64,000 nt of DNA, taken from Spirosoma telluris. Its GTDB lineage: Bacteria; Bacteroidota; Bacteroidia; Cytophagales; Spirosomataceae. The DNA is taken from assembly GCA_003259005.1 (NCBI GenBank), contig QLII01000001.1, forward strand, positions 3,426,501-3,490,500. The letters are read 5' to 3'. Positions 26,170 through 34,111 of the stretch are shown here, in pieces. The number at the start of each line of letters is the position of its first letter. The first letter of the stretch is position 1. A program made the translations under genes and the position numbers. Under the pieces are notes generated by a model that was given only the letters and a program-made list of their open reading frames with translations, was not told the origin of the DNA and ran no database searches.

Positions 26170-27468
26170 CTAGCGGCTAGCCTCCAATACATCCCGAATC
26201 GCCCTGGCTTTTAGCAGGCATTCCTCCCATTCCTGTGCGGGATCGGCATCGTAGGTAATAGCACTGCCCACCGAAAATGAAGCATATTGGCTCTCAGCAT
26301 TGTAGAGTAACGTTCGAATAACAACGCTGAAATCAAAATCACCCTCGGGAGTCACGAAACCAACTGCCCCCGAATACACCCCTCTCCTACTAACTTCCAG
26401 TTCGTCGATCAGCTCCATAGCCCTGATTTTGGGAGCGCCCGTCATGCTCCCCATCGGAAAGGCATTTTGGATAGCATCGGCCCAGGAAATATCATCGCGG
26501 AGAGTGGCCGATACGGTCGAAATCATCTGATATACCTGCTGAAAACCGTAAATACCAAAGAGTTCATCTACCTGCACCGAACCTGTTTTGGCGCTTCGGG
26601 CAAGGTCATTTCGCACCAGATCGACAATCATCAGATTCTCGGCACGCTCTTTTTCGGAACTTAGTAGTTGGGCGCGCAGAGCAGCATCTTCGTCTGACGT
26701 TCTTCCTCGTCGGATGGTTCCCTTAATCGGTTGGGATAAAAGGTTCCGACCTTCTTTCTTCAAAAACCGTTCCGGCGATGCGCCCATAACATACCGATCA
26801 CCCATCTTGAGGAAACTCGAAAACGGCATAGGGGACCGCTCATTCAGGGCGAGATAGGTGGACAGCGGATCGAGGTCGATGTGCTCGGCAAAAAACTCGA
26901 TGCAATAGTTTAGCTCATACACATCCCCCGCCAGAATATGCTGCTGGATTCGGCGAACGTTGGACAGGTATTCATTGGGCGTAACGCGGCATTGGATGTG
27001 AGCAGGGAGCTTAGAGCGAGGGACAGAGAGAGAAGTAAAGGCGACTAACTGGTTCCACAATTCGTTTGGATCACCTTCTCCCCGAATCACGACGATATCC
27101 TCCTCAAAGTCAATGATCCATTCAGGTTCCACAAAATAGGCATCCGGGAAACCTAGCCGATTGGGATTACGACTACAAAGCACCTCAAGTTGATTTTTGA
27201 GATCGTAACCCAGATAGCCAACTAAAAAGGATGGGTGCTCGCGGTGTGCATCCGCTAACTCCTGAATGGCAGTGGAGTCCGAAAATGAAATGACCCGTTT
27301 CTGTCCGACAAACAGTCGGTTTGGAAACGGGTCATTTGGGTAAGCAATTCCATTATTTGCCAGAAACGCGACAAATCCGTCTTTATGTGCCTGCTGGTTC
27401 GTAGCCCAGGTCAACGCATGCCCTCGAATTGTCGGGAGGTTGTCAACAGACACACACAGGCTATTCAT
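26170..27468 (-). CDS. pabB: Aminodeoxychorismate synthase component I
   Basis: Chorismate-binding enzyme of 432 residues that makes 4-amino-4-deoxychorismate for folate. The chorismate-binding domain shows SPERFLKKEGRNLLSQPIKGTIRRG, ENLMIVDLVRNDLAR, FPMGSMTGAPKIRAMELIDELE and RRGVYSGAVGFV, then the C-terminal ITYDADPAQEWEECLLKARA. The Thr in the SMTGAPK motif favours PabB over anthranilate synthase TrpE, which usually has SGAPK. Length fits PabB proteins with a short N-terminal part. No glutaminase (pabA) gene is nearby. It starts 2 bp after the stop of the NYN-domain gene, so the two are probably co-transcribed. Confidence 0.9.
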   Translation of the reverse strand: MNSLCVSVDNLPTIRGHALTWATNQQAHKDGFVAFLANNGIAYPNDPFPNRLFVGQKRVISFSDSTAIQELADAHREHPSFLVGYLGYDLKNQLEVLCSRNPNRLGFPDAYFVEPEWIIDFEEDIVVIRGEGDPNELWNQLVAFTSLSVPRSKLPAHIQCRVTPNEYLSNVRRIQQHILAGDVYELNYCIEFFAEHIDLDPLSTYLALNERSPMPFSSFLKMGDRYVMGASPERFLKKEGRNLLSQPIKGTIRRGRTSDEDAALRAQLLSSEKERAENLMIVDLVRNDLARSAKTGSVQVDELFGIYGFQQVYQMISTVSATLRDDISWADAIQNAFPMGSMTGAPKIRAMELIDELEVSRRGVYSGAVGFVTPEGDFDFSVVIRTLLYNAESQYASFSVGSAITYDADPAQEWEECLLKARAIRDVLEASR

Positions 27469-27470
27469 TG

Positions 27471-28499
27471 TTACGTGTGTATCAATCGAACGTCAACGGC
27501 AATGTCCTTACCTTCAGCATTTTGACCGATGGTAAATTCGACTTCATCGTCAACCTGTAACTCATTGAAATCCGTATCGATCAAACTGGTATAATGAAAA
27601 AACAGGTTATTAGGGGGGTAATTCACGAAGCCATAGCCGGTTTTCAGGCTCCGGATTGTACTAATTTTACGGCCCTCTGGATCGTCATCGACCAAATCCG
27701 CTCCATCCGCCAGGTTATAGTTTGGCTCATCGGAGGATAAATAAGCCGAGTCATAGGCATCGCTTGCCGAGAGGCCGCCAGTAAAACCATTTCCATAACT
27801 ACTGCCGTTAGCAGCTATTGCGGTAAAGGTTGGTCGGGCGGTTTGTTGTTTAACGAAAAGATTCTGAATAACCATATCGTTTCGGCGGCTCCGGTCATCG
27901 ATCAGGCCGTGCATGCCTACAGGATACGATACTTCTTCCAGTAAATCCTGCGAGGTGCGCGTAACCTGTTTTTCACCCTGCTCATTCAGAAATTCAAAAT
28001 CCCAGCTCAGGACCATAATTCGGGAGCCCAGCGTGTTCAGTTTACGAATAAGCGGCACATAATCACCATCGGAGGTAATGAGCACTACGACATCAAATTT
28101 CTTGTATTGGGCCAGTTCAAACGCTTCAAGCGCTAACCAGACATCAATGCCTTTTTCCTGCCGATAGCCCTGATACGTTTTTACGGGCAGGTAGTGTGTA
28201 ACGACACCTTCCGACATCAGAATATCATCGAACAGGCGATCATAAAAAAGTTGATTACCGCGCTGATTCGCTTCGTGGGCATTCAACCGCCCACGAAAAT
28301 AGTGTGCATCTACAATTTGGCACAGCCGCTCGTTAACACCTTCCTCTTCGGCCACCTGCCGCCGAATGAAGGCATGCAAACCTGAAATGCTAATACGACT
28401 ACGACGTTCGTGAGAATAATTATAGTAGTTGCTTACGTGTAAAAAATAGTTACCGTCATAGAAAACCCCAATCCGGGTTAATCTGGATGCTGCTGGCAT
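27471..28499 (-). CDS. NYN-domain (LabA-like) protein fused to a cold-shock domain
   Basis: Protein of 342 residues with an N-terminal NYN/PIN-like nuclease domain (about 1-185). Acidic residues of the predicted metal site are visible in RIGVFYDGNYF, QEKGIDVWLALEAF and VVVLITSDGDYVPLIRKL. A low-complexity Ser/Asn/Asp-rich linker (about 225-280) leads to a C-terminal cold-shock domain, ISTIRSLKTGYGFVNYPPNNLFFHYTSL, with the RNP-like GYGFV and LFFHY motifs. A role in RNA cleavage or turnover is likely. The ORF is intact. It is 2 bp upstream of pabB. Confidence 0.88.
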   Translation of the reverse strand: MPAASRLTRIGVFYDGNYFLHVSNYYNYSHERRSRISISGLHAFIRRQVAEEEGVNERLCQIVDAHYFRGRLNAHEANQRGNQLFYDRLFDDILMSEGVVTHYLPVKTYQGYRQEKGIDVWLALEAFELAQYKKFDVVVLITSDGDYVPLIRKLNTLGSRIMVLSWDFEFLNEQGEKQVTRTSQDLLEEVSYPVGMHGLIDDRSRRNDMVIQNLFVKQQTARPTFTAIAANGSSYGNGFTGGLSASDAYDSAYLSSDEPNYNLADGADLVDDDPEGRKISTIRSLKTGYGFVNYPPNNLFFHYTSLIDTDFNELQVDDEVEFTIGQNAEGKDIAVDVRLIHT

Positions 28500-28873
28500 G
28501 CTGTACCTACGAGTTTATAATTGTATGATTATGTAAGAGAATACATTAAATTTTTCCTTTCTATTGAGGTTGGCTGGTGGTATATGGATTGTATGGCTAC
28601 GAAAAAAAATGGTCTAATACGTAAGCTATTTTATTCGAATGAACTAAACGGGCAAATCAATTAGATAAAAAATTATTCACTAGGCCGACTATGTAGTCAG
28701 TAATAGCTAAGTATTATAAATAGTAGACTTCAATAAGCCTATAAAGTAACATATAAGTAGAACAAATTGGCGTGGGGACAATCCGAATAGCGCTAAAACT
28801 ATTCTGCAAACATAACACTTTTTCGTATGGATTGCACTCTGGCTGTATCTTTGTCGACTTATTCCTGCACACT
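28500..28873. other. AT-rich divergent intergenic region, NYN gene / hisB
   Basis: About 375 bp without a credible ORF. Apart from the TATCTTTG element near 28846, nothing structured was found; no long hairpin is present, unlike many other gaps. Confidence 0.5.
28846..28853 (+). promoter_or_regulatory. -7 element TATCTTTG for hisB
   Basis: Exact TAnnTTTG match, 20 bp before the hisB ATG. It supports the ATG at 28874 over in-frame codons further upstream. Confidence 0.5.
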
Positions 28874-30022
28874 ATGCAAAAAATTCTGTTTATCGACCGC
28901 GACGGCACACTTATTCTTGAACCACAACCCGATCAGCAGGTCGACTCATTAGCCAAGCTCGATTATATACCAAAGGCAATTTCGGCCATGCGCCTGATTG
29001 CCCAGGAAACAGACTACCAGTTGGTGATGGTCACTAATCAGGATGGCCTTGGCACTGATTCGTTTCCTGAAGATACATTCTGGCCCGCTCATAACAAAAT
29101 GCTAGCCACATTTGCCGGTGAAAATATCCATTTTGCGGCCGTGCATATCGACCGGCATTTCCCGCGCGATAATTCGTCTACCCGCAAGCCCGGCACCGGT
29201 ATGTTAACGGAGTACTTTTCGGATAACTATGATCTGGCAAACAGCTACGTTATCGGTGATCGACTAACTGATGTTCAATTGGCCGTTAATCTTGGTGCCA
29301 AAGCGATTCTTTTTCTACCACCAGATGGCCTGGCAACCGTGCAGACGGCTGATGTTTCAGGCATGACGGAGGCTATGCAGAACGCCATTGCGCTTAAAAC
29401 CGATGACTGGGACCAGATTTATGAGTTTCTCCGATTGCCTGCCCGAACGGCTAGCGTTGAACGTACGACCAAAGAAACCCAGATTCGCGTCGACCTGAAC
29501 CTCGATGGACGTGGGCAGGCCACTATTCATACCGGACTGGGGTTCTTTGATCATATGCTCGATCAGGTTGCCAAGCACTCGGGTGCCGATTTAACGATTC
29601 AGGTCAATGGGGATTTGCACATCGACGAACACCATACTATTGAAGATACGGCCCTCGCGCTTGGTGAAGCCTATCGCCGTGCACTTGGCGACAAGCGGGG
29701 TATTAGTCGCTATGGATTTCTCCTACCGATGGATGAAGCCCTCGCGCAGGTTGGCATCGACTTTTCAGGCCGCCCCTGGTTAGTTTGGGACGCAGACTTT
29801 AAGCGGGAGAAGATTGGAGATATGCCCACCGAAATGTTCTTCCACTTTTTCAAGTCATTCTCCGATACGGCGCTCTGTAACCTGAACATCAAGGTGGAAG
29901 GAGATAATGAACATCATAAAATCGAAGCGATTTTCAAGGCCTTTGCGAAAGCCATTAAGATGGCCGTTCGGCGTGATATAAAAGAGCTGGATAACCTGCC
30001 GAGTACGAAGGGGGTTTTATAG
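28874..30022 (+). CDS. hisB: Bifunctional histidinol-phosphatase / imidazoleglycerol-phosphate dehydratase
   Basis: Fusion enzyme of 382 residues for steps 6 and 8 of histidine synthesis. The N-terminal HAD phosphatase starts [14 protein letters not shown] (nucleophile Asp), with [10 protein letters not shown] and [22 protein letters not shown]. The C-terminal dehydratase (from about 190) has [34 protein letters not shown] and [21 protein letters not shown], with the Mn-binding His clusters. No other his genes are in the window. Confidence 0.95.
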   Translation: MQKILFIDRDGTLILEPQPDQQVDSLAKLDYIPKAISAMRLIAQETDYQLVMVTNQDGLGTDSFPEDTFWPAHNKMLATFAGENIHFAAVHIDRHFPRDNSSTRKPGTGMLTEYFSDNYDLANSYVIGDRLTDVQLAVNLGAKAILFLPPDGLATVQTADVSGMTEAMQNAIALKTDDWDQIYEFLRLPARTASVERTTKETQIRVDLNLDGRGQATIHTGLGFFDHMLDQVAKHSGADLTIQVNGDLHIDEHHTIEDTALALGEAYRRALGDKRGISRYGFLLPMDEALAQVGIDFSGRPWLVWDADFKREKIGDMPTEMFFHFFKSFSDTALCNLNIKVEGDNEHHKIEAIFKAFAKAIKMAVRRDIKELDNLPSTKGVL

Positions 30023-30030
30023 TCAGTTTG

Positions 30031-30097
30031 TAGTTTGAGGTTCGAGGTCTGAAGTTGATTGGAAGATGATCAACTTCAGACCTCGAACCTCAAACTA
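30031..30097. repeat. Perfect 29-bp hairpin after hisB
   Basis: Arms 30031-30059 and 30069-30097 are perfectly complementary with a 9-nt loop. Arms are made of GAGGTTCGAGGTCTGAAGTT-like repeated units. It lies 9 bp after the hisB stop and is a likely 3' end structure. Confidence 0.8.
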
Positions 30098-30113
30098 CTT
30101 AACTATTTTCTGT

Positions 30114-30121
30114 TACTTTTG
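30114..30121 (+). promoter_or_regulatory. -7 element TACTTTTG for the 33-residue ORF
   Basis: Exact TAnnTTTG match, 26 bp before the ATG at 30147. Confidence 0.45.
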
Positions 30122-30146
30122 CATCTGAATTCAACTGAATACCGAC

Positions 30147-30248
30147 ATGGATTTATCAACTCCTTTGACTCTCCTGTTCTACGCTGTACTTCTAGCCGCT
30201 TCGTTTATTACTGGCCGGTGGTTAGAGCGGAATGACCGGAAGTATTAA
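30147..30248 (+). CDS. Small single-span membrane peptide (33 aa)
   Basis: Short ORF with ATG at 30147. The peptide has one hydrophobic helix (LTLLFYAVLLAASFITGRW) and a charged C-terminus (LERNDRKY). It stands alone between two large hairpins and has its own -7 element. The positive-inside charge pattern and promoter support a real gene, but no family is recognised. Confidence 0.5.
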   Translation: MDLSTPLTLLFYAVLLAASFITGRWLERNDRKY

Positions 30249-30253
30249 AATTC

Positions 30254-30321
30254 GTCAATAGTCTTTAGCCAATAGCCAACAGTAACTACTGATGATTGAC
30301 TATTGGCTAAAGACTATTGAC
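30254..30321. repeat. Perfect 22-bp hairpin before acyltransferase gene
   Basis: Arms 30254-30275 and 30300-30321 are perfectly complementary with a 24-nt loop, made of GACTATTG/GGCTAAAG-like units. It separates the 33-residue ORF from the acyltransferase at 30333. Confidence 0.75.
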
Positions 30322-30332
30322 TATTTCTTACT

Positions 30333-30897
30333 ATGCTCGGTACTATTACCCGTTGGTTGTTTAAAATTGCCGGATGGCGAGTCGTTGGCCCCATCCCGGT
30401 CTTACCGAAAGCGATCTGGGTTGTCGCCCCACACACAACTAACTGGGATTTTCTGCTTGGGCTAGGCATTAGACCAACCATTCACATCTGGATTGAATGG
30501 TTAGGTAAAAGCTCACTATTTACCTGGTATGCAGGCTGGCTTTCCGAGCGTTAGGCGGCAGGCCTGTTTATCGCGATAAATCGCACAATTTAGTGGATGC
30601 TATGGCTGCTATATTCAATGAAAACGAGCGGCTTCATATCTGCATTGCTCCTGAAGGCACCCGTAGCAATGTTGCGAAGCTAAAAACCGGCTTTTACTAC
30701 ATTGCCCTCAAAGCCAACGTCCCCCTAATTCCGGTCGGCTTCGACTGGCCCCGCAAGCTCATCATTATTGGTTCCCCTTATACCCTACCGGCCAGTATGC
30801 AACTGATATGGTGCCTTTTTATGCGTTTTTCTCTCAGGTTCATGGTATCAAGAAAGACTGGCTGAAGCATTGGGAGGAAACAGGGGTGATCGCTTGA
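30333..30897 (+). CDS. 1-acyl-glycerol-3-phosphate acyltransferase-like (PlsC family) protein (two frame breaks)
   Basis: Acyltransferase of about 188 residues. The catalytic HX4D motif is seen as WVVAPHTTNWDFLLG, and the acceptor-binding motif as ICIAPEGTRSN. It is the short form of the family, found in many Bacteroidota. One T is missing near 30551 (early TAG after LSER; repair gives LSERLGGRPVYRD). One base is missing near 30789; its repair gives LPGQYATDMVPFYAFFSQ and a stop at 30895-30897. The end of the gene overlaps a hairpin shared with the convergent nspC. Whether it acts on lysophospholipid or another acceptor is open. Confidence 0.8.
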
Positions 30898-30919
30898 GTT
30901 AGACCTAACTCAAGCGATC
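30888..30919. terminator. Hairpin containing both convergent stop codons
   Basis: Perfect 15-bp arms (30888-30902 and 30905-30919) span the end of the acyltransferase gene (stop 30895-30897) and the end of nspC (stop 30905-30907). Both proteins' last codons are thus part of the stem. Confidence 0.7.
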
Positions 30920-32056
30920 CTTAAAGCTCTCGTAGCCATAGGTTTTAATCAACTGAAACGTTTCGTCTTCCTTCCAGATCCCGATGGCGGGTAAGTTCAC
31001 GCCGTTGAAGGTGGTGGTTTTCACCATAGTGTAGTGAATCATATCGTCAAACACGAGTTTATCACCGATTTTGAGGGGTGCATCGAATGAGTAATCACCC
31101 ATAAAATCGCCAGCGAGACAGGTCATGCCGCCAAGTCGATAGGTTGGTTTGTCGGCAACCGGTTCGTGGTATGCGTTGATGATACGTGGTTTATAGGGCA
31201 TTTCGAGCGTGTCGGGCATGTGAGCCGCAAACGACGTATCTAAAACTGCCACATGAATCCCCTGGCTATCAAGCACATCGAGTACTTCTGACACCAGAAC
31301 ACCCGTTTGCCAGGCAATAGCAGAACCGGGTTCCAGAATCACATCCACGTTATATTTCTGCCGAAAGGCCGTGAGCAAATTAATCAGGTGATTGGTATCG
31401 TAACCCTCGCGCGTCATCAAATGTCCGCCCCCGAAATTGACCCATTTAGCCTGATGAAGCAAATTGCCGAACCGGGCTTCGAGGGCTTCGAGCGTGCGTT
31501 CCAGCGTGAATGAATCATTTTCGCAGAGGGTATGAAAATGAATTCCTTCCAACCCATCGGGCAACTGGTCGGGTAATTGGTCACGCGTGGCTCCCAGTCG
31601 TGAACCGGGCACACAGGGGTTATACATATCCGTTGCCACTTCGGAGTATTGCGGATTTACCCGGATGCCACAGGAAACGCGACCAACCGCTCTATCTTTA
31701 AATCGCTCCCACTGGCTCCACGAATTGAATGTCAGGTGGCTGCTACGTTCCACAACTTCATCAAAACTAGCATCCTGATAAGCAGGTATATAGGTATGCG
31801 CTTTCACACCCATATACTCGTTCACCAGTTTGATTTCGTTGAGCGAACTGGCCGTGGCACCACTTAGGTATTCACGAACGAGCGGAAATGCACTGTACAT
31901 TGAAAAACCCTTCAAGGCTAGAATAATGGTTACACCAGCCGCCTTTTGCACAGAGTCTATGAGCATAAGGTTTCGACGCAGTTTGGCTTCTTCCAGAATA
32001 AAGCAGGGCGATGGAATAGCGGGTTCGTTGAGGTGCTGCAGCAAGGTTGTATTCAT
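30905..32056 (-). CDS. nspC: Carboxynorspermidine/carboxyspermidine decarboxylase
   Basis: PLP-dependent enzyme of 383 residues, alanine-racemase fold (group IV decarboxylase), that decarboxylates carboxy(nor)spermidine to (nor)spermidine. The PLP Lys is in IILALKGFSMYS. Other motifs are GLEGIHFHTLCEND, WVNFGGGHLMTREGY, VILEPGSAIAWQTG (phosphate site) and GMTCLAGDFMGDY with the active Cys. The synthase partner lies at 34112-35326 in the same direction. TACCTTTG at 32068-32061 would start transcription almost exactly at the ATG. Confidence 0.92.
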   Translation of the reverse strand: MNTTLLQHLNEPAIPSPCFILEEAKLRRNLMLIDSVQKAAGVTIILALKGFSMYSAFPLVREYLSGATASSLNEIKLVNEYMGVKAHTYIPAYQDASFDEVVERSSHLTFNSWSQWERFKDRAVGRVSCGIRVNPQYSEVATDMYNPCVPGSRLGATRDQLPDQLPDGLEGIHFHTLCENDSFTLERTLEALEARFGNLLHQAKWVNFGGGHLMTREGYDTNHLINLLTAFRQKYNVDVILEPGSAIAWQTGVLVSEVLDVLDSQGIHVAVLDTSFAAHMPDTLEMPYKPRIINAYHEPVADKPTYRLGGMTCLAGDFMGDYSFDAPLKIGDKLVFDDMIHYTMVKTTTFNGVNLPAIGIWKEDETFQLIKTYGYESFKDRLS

Positions 32057-32060
32057 ACCG

Positions 32061-32068
32061 CAAAGGTA
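32061..32068 (-). promoter_or_regulatory. -7 element TACCTTTG for nspC
   Basis: Exact TAnnTTTG match on the minus strand, ending 5 bp before the ATG at 32056. It implies a leaderless or nearly leaderless mRNA. Confidence 0.45.
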
Positions 32069-32253
32069 GGAAACTAATGTCCTTTGCGTTTAGGAAAATT
32101 GAGCTTGAGCTCGCTTCTTCATCCTAGCCATAACCAGGGCCTTTCAAAACAAGTATGCCAGTGAAACTTCCATCTATCTCGACAGTAAATGACACAAACA
32201 CATGAATGCAGATTTTATATTTTTCCCGAAAATCAGCTTAGTATAAGGCTAGT

Positions 32254-32328
32254 TTCTGAAAGGGCGGGGAGTTTGATTGGTTCATATCTCCCAGATATGA
32301 ACCAATCAAACTCCCCGCCCTTTCAGAA
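32254..32328. repeat. Perfect 36-bp hairpin between tonB and nspC
   Basis: Arms 32254-32289 and 32293-32328 are perfectly complementary around a 3-nt loop. This is the longest perfect stem in the window. It begins 10 bp after the stop of the TonB gene and could end its transcript. Confidence 0.85.
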
Positions 32329-32337
32329 CTAAATTGA

Positions 32338-33168
32338 TCACTCCAGTGTAAACGAGATGGGTAAATTATACTTTACCCGAACAGCTCGGCCCGACTGCTT
32401 CCCTGGTTTCCAATGGGGCATCTTATTCATGACCCGAAGGGCTTCTTCATCGCAGCCAAAGCCAATACCTTTTACCACCTGCAAATCAGTCAGACTTCCA
32501 TCGGTGTTGACGACAAAACTGAGATAAACCCGGCCCGAAACACCTGCCGAAGCTGCGGAGCGTGGATAATTCAGGTTCTTGCTTAGGAAGTTCATCAGCG
32601 CATTCATACCACCCGGGTATTCGGGCTGCTGCTCAACCCTTAAAAAAGGCTCTTCAGTTTTGGCTTCCACCTCAACCGCTTTTTCCTGCACAGTAGCCAT
32701 GCTGGCCTCAGGAGCAGCAATGACCTCCACCTCGCCGGAACCTTCAGCGGTTTCCGTACCGGAGGTCGCGTCCTTGAGTTGCTCAACCGTAGCAGGCGGA
32801 TTCTCCTCAACGACATCCGCTTCGGGCATCACGACAGGCGGTAAATTTCGGACGGTATTCACCGTTGGCTGCTTCTCAACAGGAGGCAACTCGATGGGTT
32901 TTTCGGCAGGAGGCTCATTTAACTTCGTAAGGGTCACTTCAGTCATTGCCTGCCTGTTCTCAACAGATTCGTTAGGCCAGAACTTTTCGAAGAGGGTGGG
33001 AGCCGAAACCCCCAGCAAAAACAAACCGACGCCCAGCCCTACTGCACGGCTAAGCGTCGGTCGATAGTGTTGGCGCAGGTCGAAAGCACCATAGGCCCGA
33101 TTACGAGCCTGAAAAATAATGTCGTCGTAAGTCAGCACGACAGCACTGGAGGTGGTAGAGCGAAACAT
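32338..33168 (-). CDS. Energy transducer TonB
   Basis: Protein of 276 residues. The N-terminal cytoplasmic part carries DDIIFQARNRAYGAFDLRQHYRPTL, the form seen before the membrane anchor in Bacteroidota TonB. One span follows (AVGLGVGLFLLGVSAPTLF), then a Pro/Glu/Val-rich periplasmic spacer (about 75-170). The C-terminal TonB domain includes QPEYPGGMNALMNFLSKNLNYPRSA, GRVYLSFVVNTDGSL and NKMPHWKPGKQSGRAVRVKYNLPISF. It would energise outer-membrane receptors. No exbB or exbD is adjacent. Confidence 0.92.
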   Translation of the reverse strand: MFRSTTSSAVVLTYDDIIFQARNRAYGAFDLRQHYRPTLSRAVGLGVGLFLLGVSAPTLFEKFWPNESVENRQAMTEVTLTKLNEPPAEKPIELPPVEKQPTVNTVRNLPPVVMPEADVVEENPPATVEQLKDATSGTETAEGSGEVEVIAAPEASMATVQEKAVEVEAKTEEPFLRVEQQPEYPGGMNALMNFLSKNLNYPRSAASAGVSGRVYLSFVVNTDGSLTDLQVVKGIGFGCDEEALRVMNKMPHWKPGKQSGRAVRVKYNLPISFTLE

Positions 33169-33226
33169 AGCGTTAGATCGTTTATAACGCTTGGATGTAG
33201 GCGCTCGTTAGTTTCCACAAACAGGG

Positions 33227-33997
33227 TTATAAAGTATCATATTTCTTTACAATCAAAACGGCTTCGTTTTCGGTTTTGCCACTCAGACTTTCCTGTTTAA
33301 CATACGCTTTCAACTCATCGGCATGGTCACTAAGGCTTTCAATGATTGCCTTATCGGAAAGCTTCACTTTTGTCAGGGTCTGATCGGGTTTAAGCACATA
33401 ATATGTATTAACATCCCGGAACTGATCGTAGCGTTCACCACTCGCATATGGATTTTTATAATCTGCTTGCTTAAAGTATTTTGAGACTCGTTTCAGCAGG
33501 GCCGACTTACCCTGATAGAGTACCAGAAAATAGCCTTCTTTCAGGGATTCGTCGTTCGTTTTAGCCGTTGGAATATGCCGGAAAACATAAAATTGTCCAT
33601 CTGCATTTTTAAGCTGAAATGATTTAACCTGATCGGCATTAACGATAATAGAGTCATTGCCAGCCCAGGTCCGCAGTAAAATCAGGTGCTGGCGATAGGC
33701 ATCAAATTTAATCGGGACTTCCTTGTAATGTTGCCCGGCTACCATTTCGATCTGACCTTTATTCCAGGCTGGCAGGAAATAAGGTGTTCCCCGAAGCCCT
33801 TCGTATCGGTGATCCATCGTATTCACCATCGTATAGGGCCCTGCTCCTACAATCTGGCTCGTAGACTGATAGGTTTCATAGCCATTACGCTGAGCGTTGG
33901 GGTTGTACTGTAGATTGGCTTTCGTTGTGTCTGTTTTTTGCGCAGACGCACTCAACATGGACAAACTAGCAAGGATAGTCAGGAATAGAAGCTTCAT
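33227..33997 (-). CDS. Exported protein of unknown function
   Basis: Protein of 256 residues with a clear signal peptide (MKLLFLTILASLSMLSASAQ). The mature part is mixed alpha/beta with segments such as GTPYFLPAWNKGQIEMVAG, FDAYRQHLILLRTWAGND, KSFQLKNADGQFYVFRHI and GYFLVLYQGKSALLKRVSKYF. The C-terminus has a Lys-rich helical region. I do not recognise a named family; the pattern resembles small periplasmic Bacteroidota proteins of unknown role. It lies between tonB and carboxynorspermidine synthase, same direction. Confidence 0.7.
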   Translation of the reverse strand: MKLLFLTILASLSMLSASAQKTDTTKANLQYNPNAQRNGYETYQSTSQIVGAGPYTMVNTMDHRYEGLRGTPYFLPAWNKGQIEMVAGQHYKEVPIKFDAYRQHLILLRTWAGNDSIIVNADQVKSFQLKNADGQFYVFRHIPTAKTNDESLKEGYFLVLYQGKSALLKRVSKYFKQADYKNPYASGERYDQFRDVNTYYVLKPDQTLTKVKLSDKAIIESLSDHADELKAYVKQESLSGKTENEAVLIVKKYDTL

Positions 33998-34060
33998 AGT
34001 AAAATGATTTAGGATAGGGAAAGGAATTAGACAACAGATAGTGTCAGCTTACTAAGTAAC

Positions 34061-34099
34061 GAAAATCCCGCCATGTCCTATAGCGGGATTTTCATTTTT
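34061..34099. terminator. Intrinsic terminator after carboxynorspermidine synthase
   Basis: Perfect 11-bp stem (GAAAATCCCGC and complement) with an 11-nt loop and flanking A/T runs, 19 bp past the end of the gene at 34112. Confidence 0.75.
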
Positions 34100-34111
34100 A
34101 AGAAATTTTAA

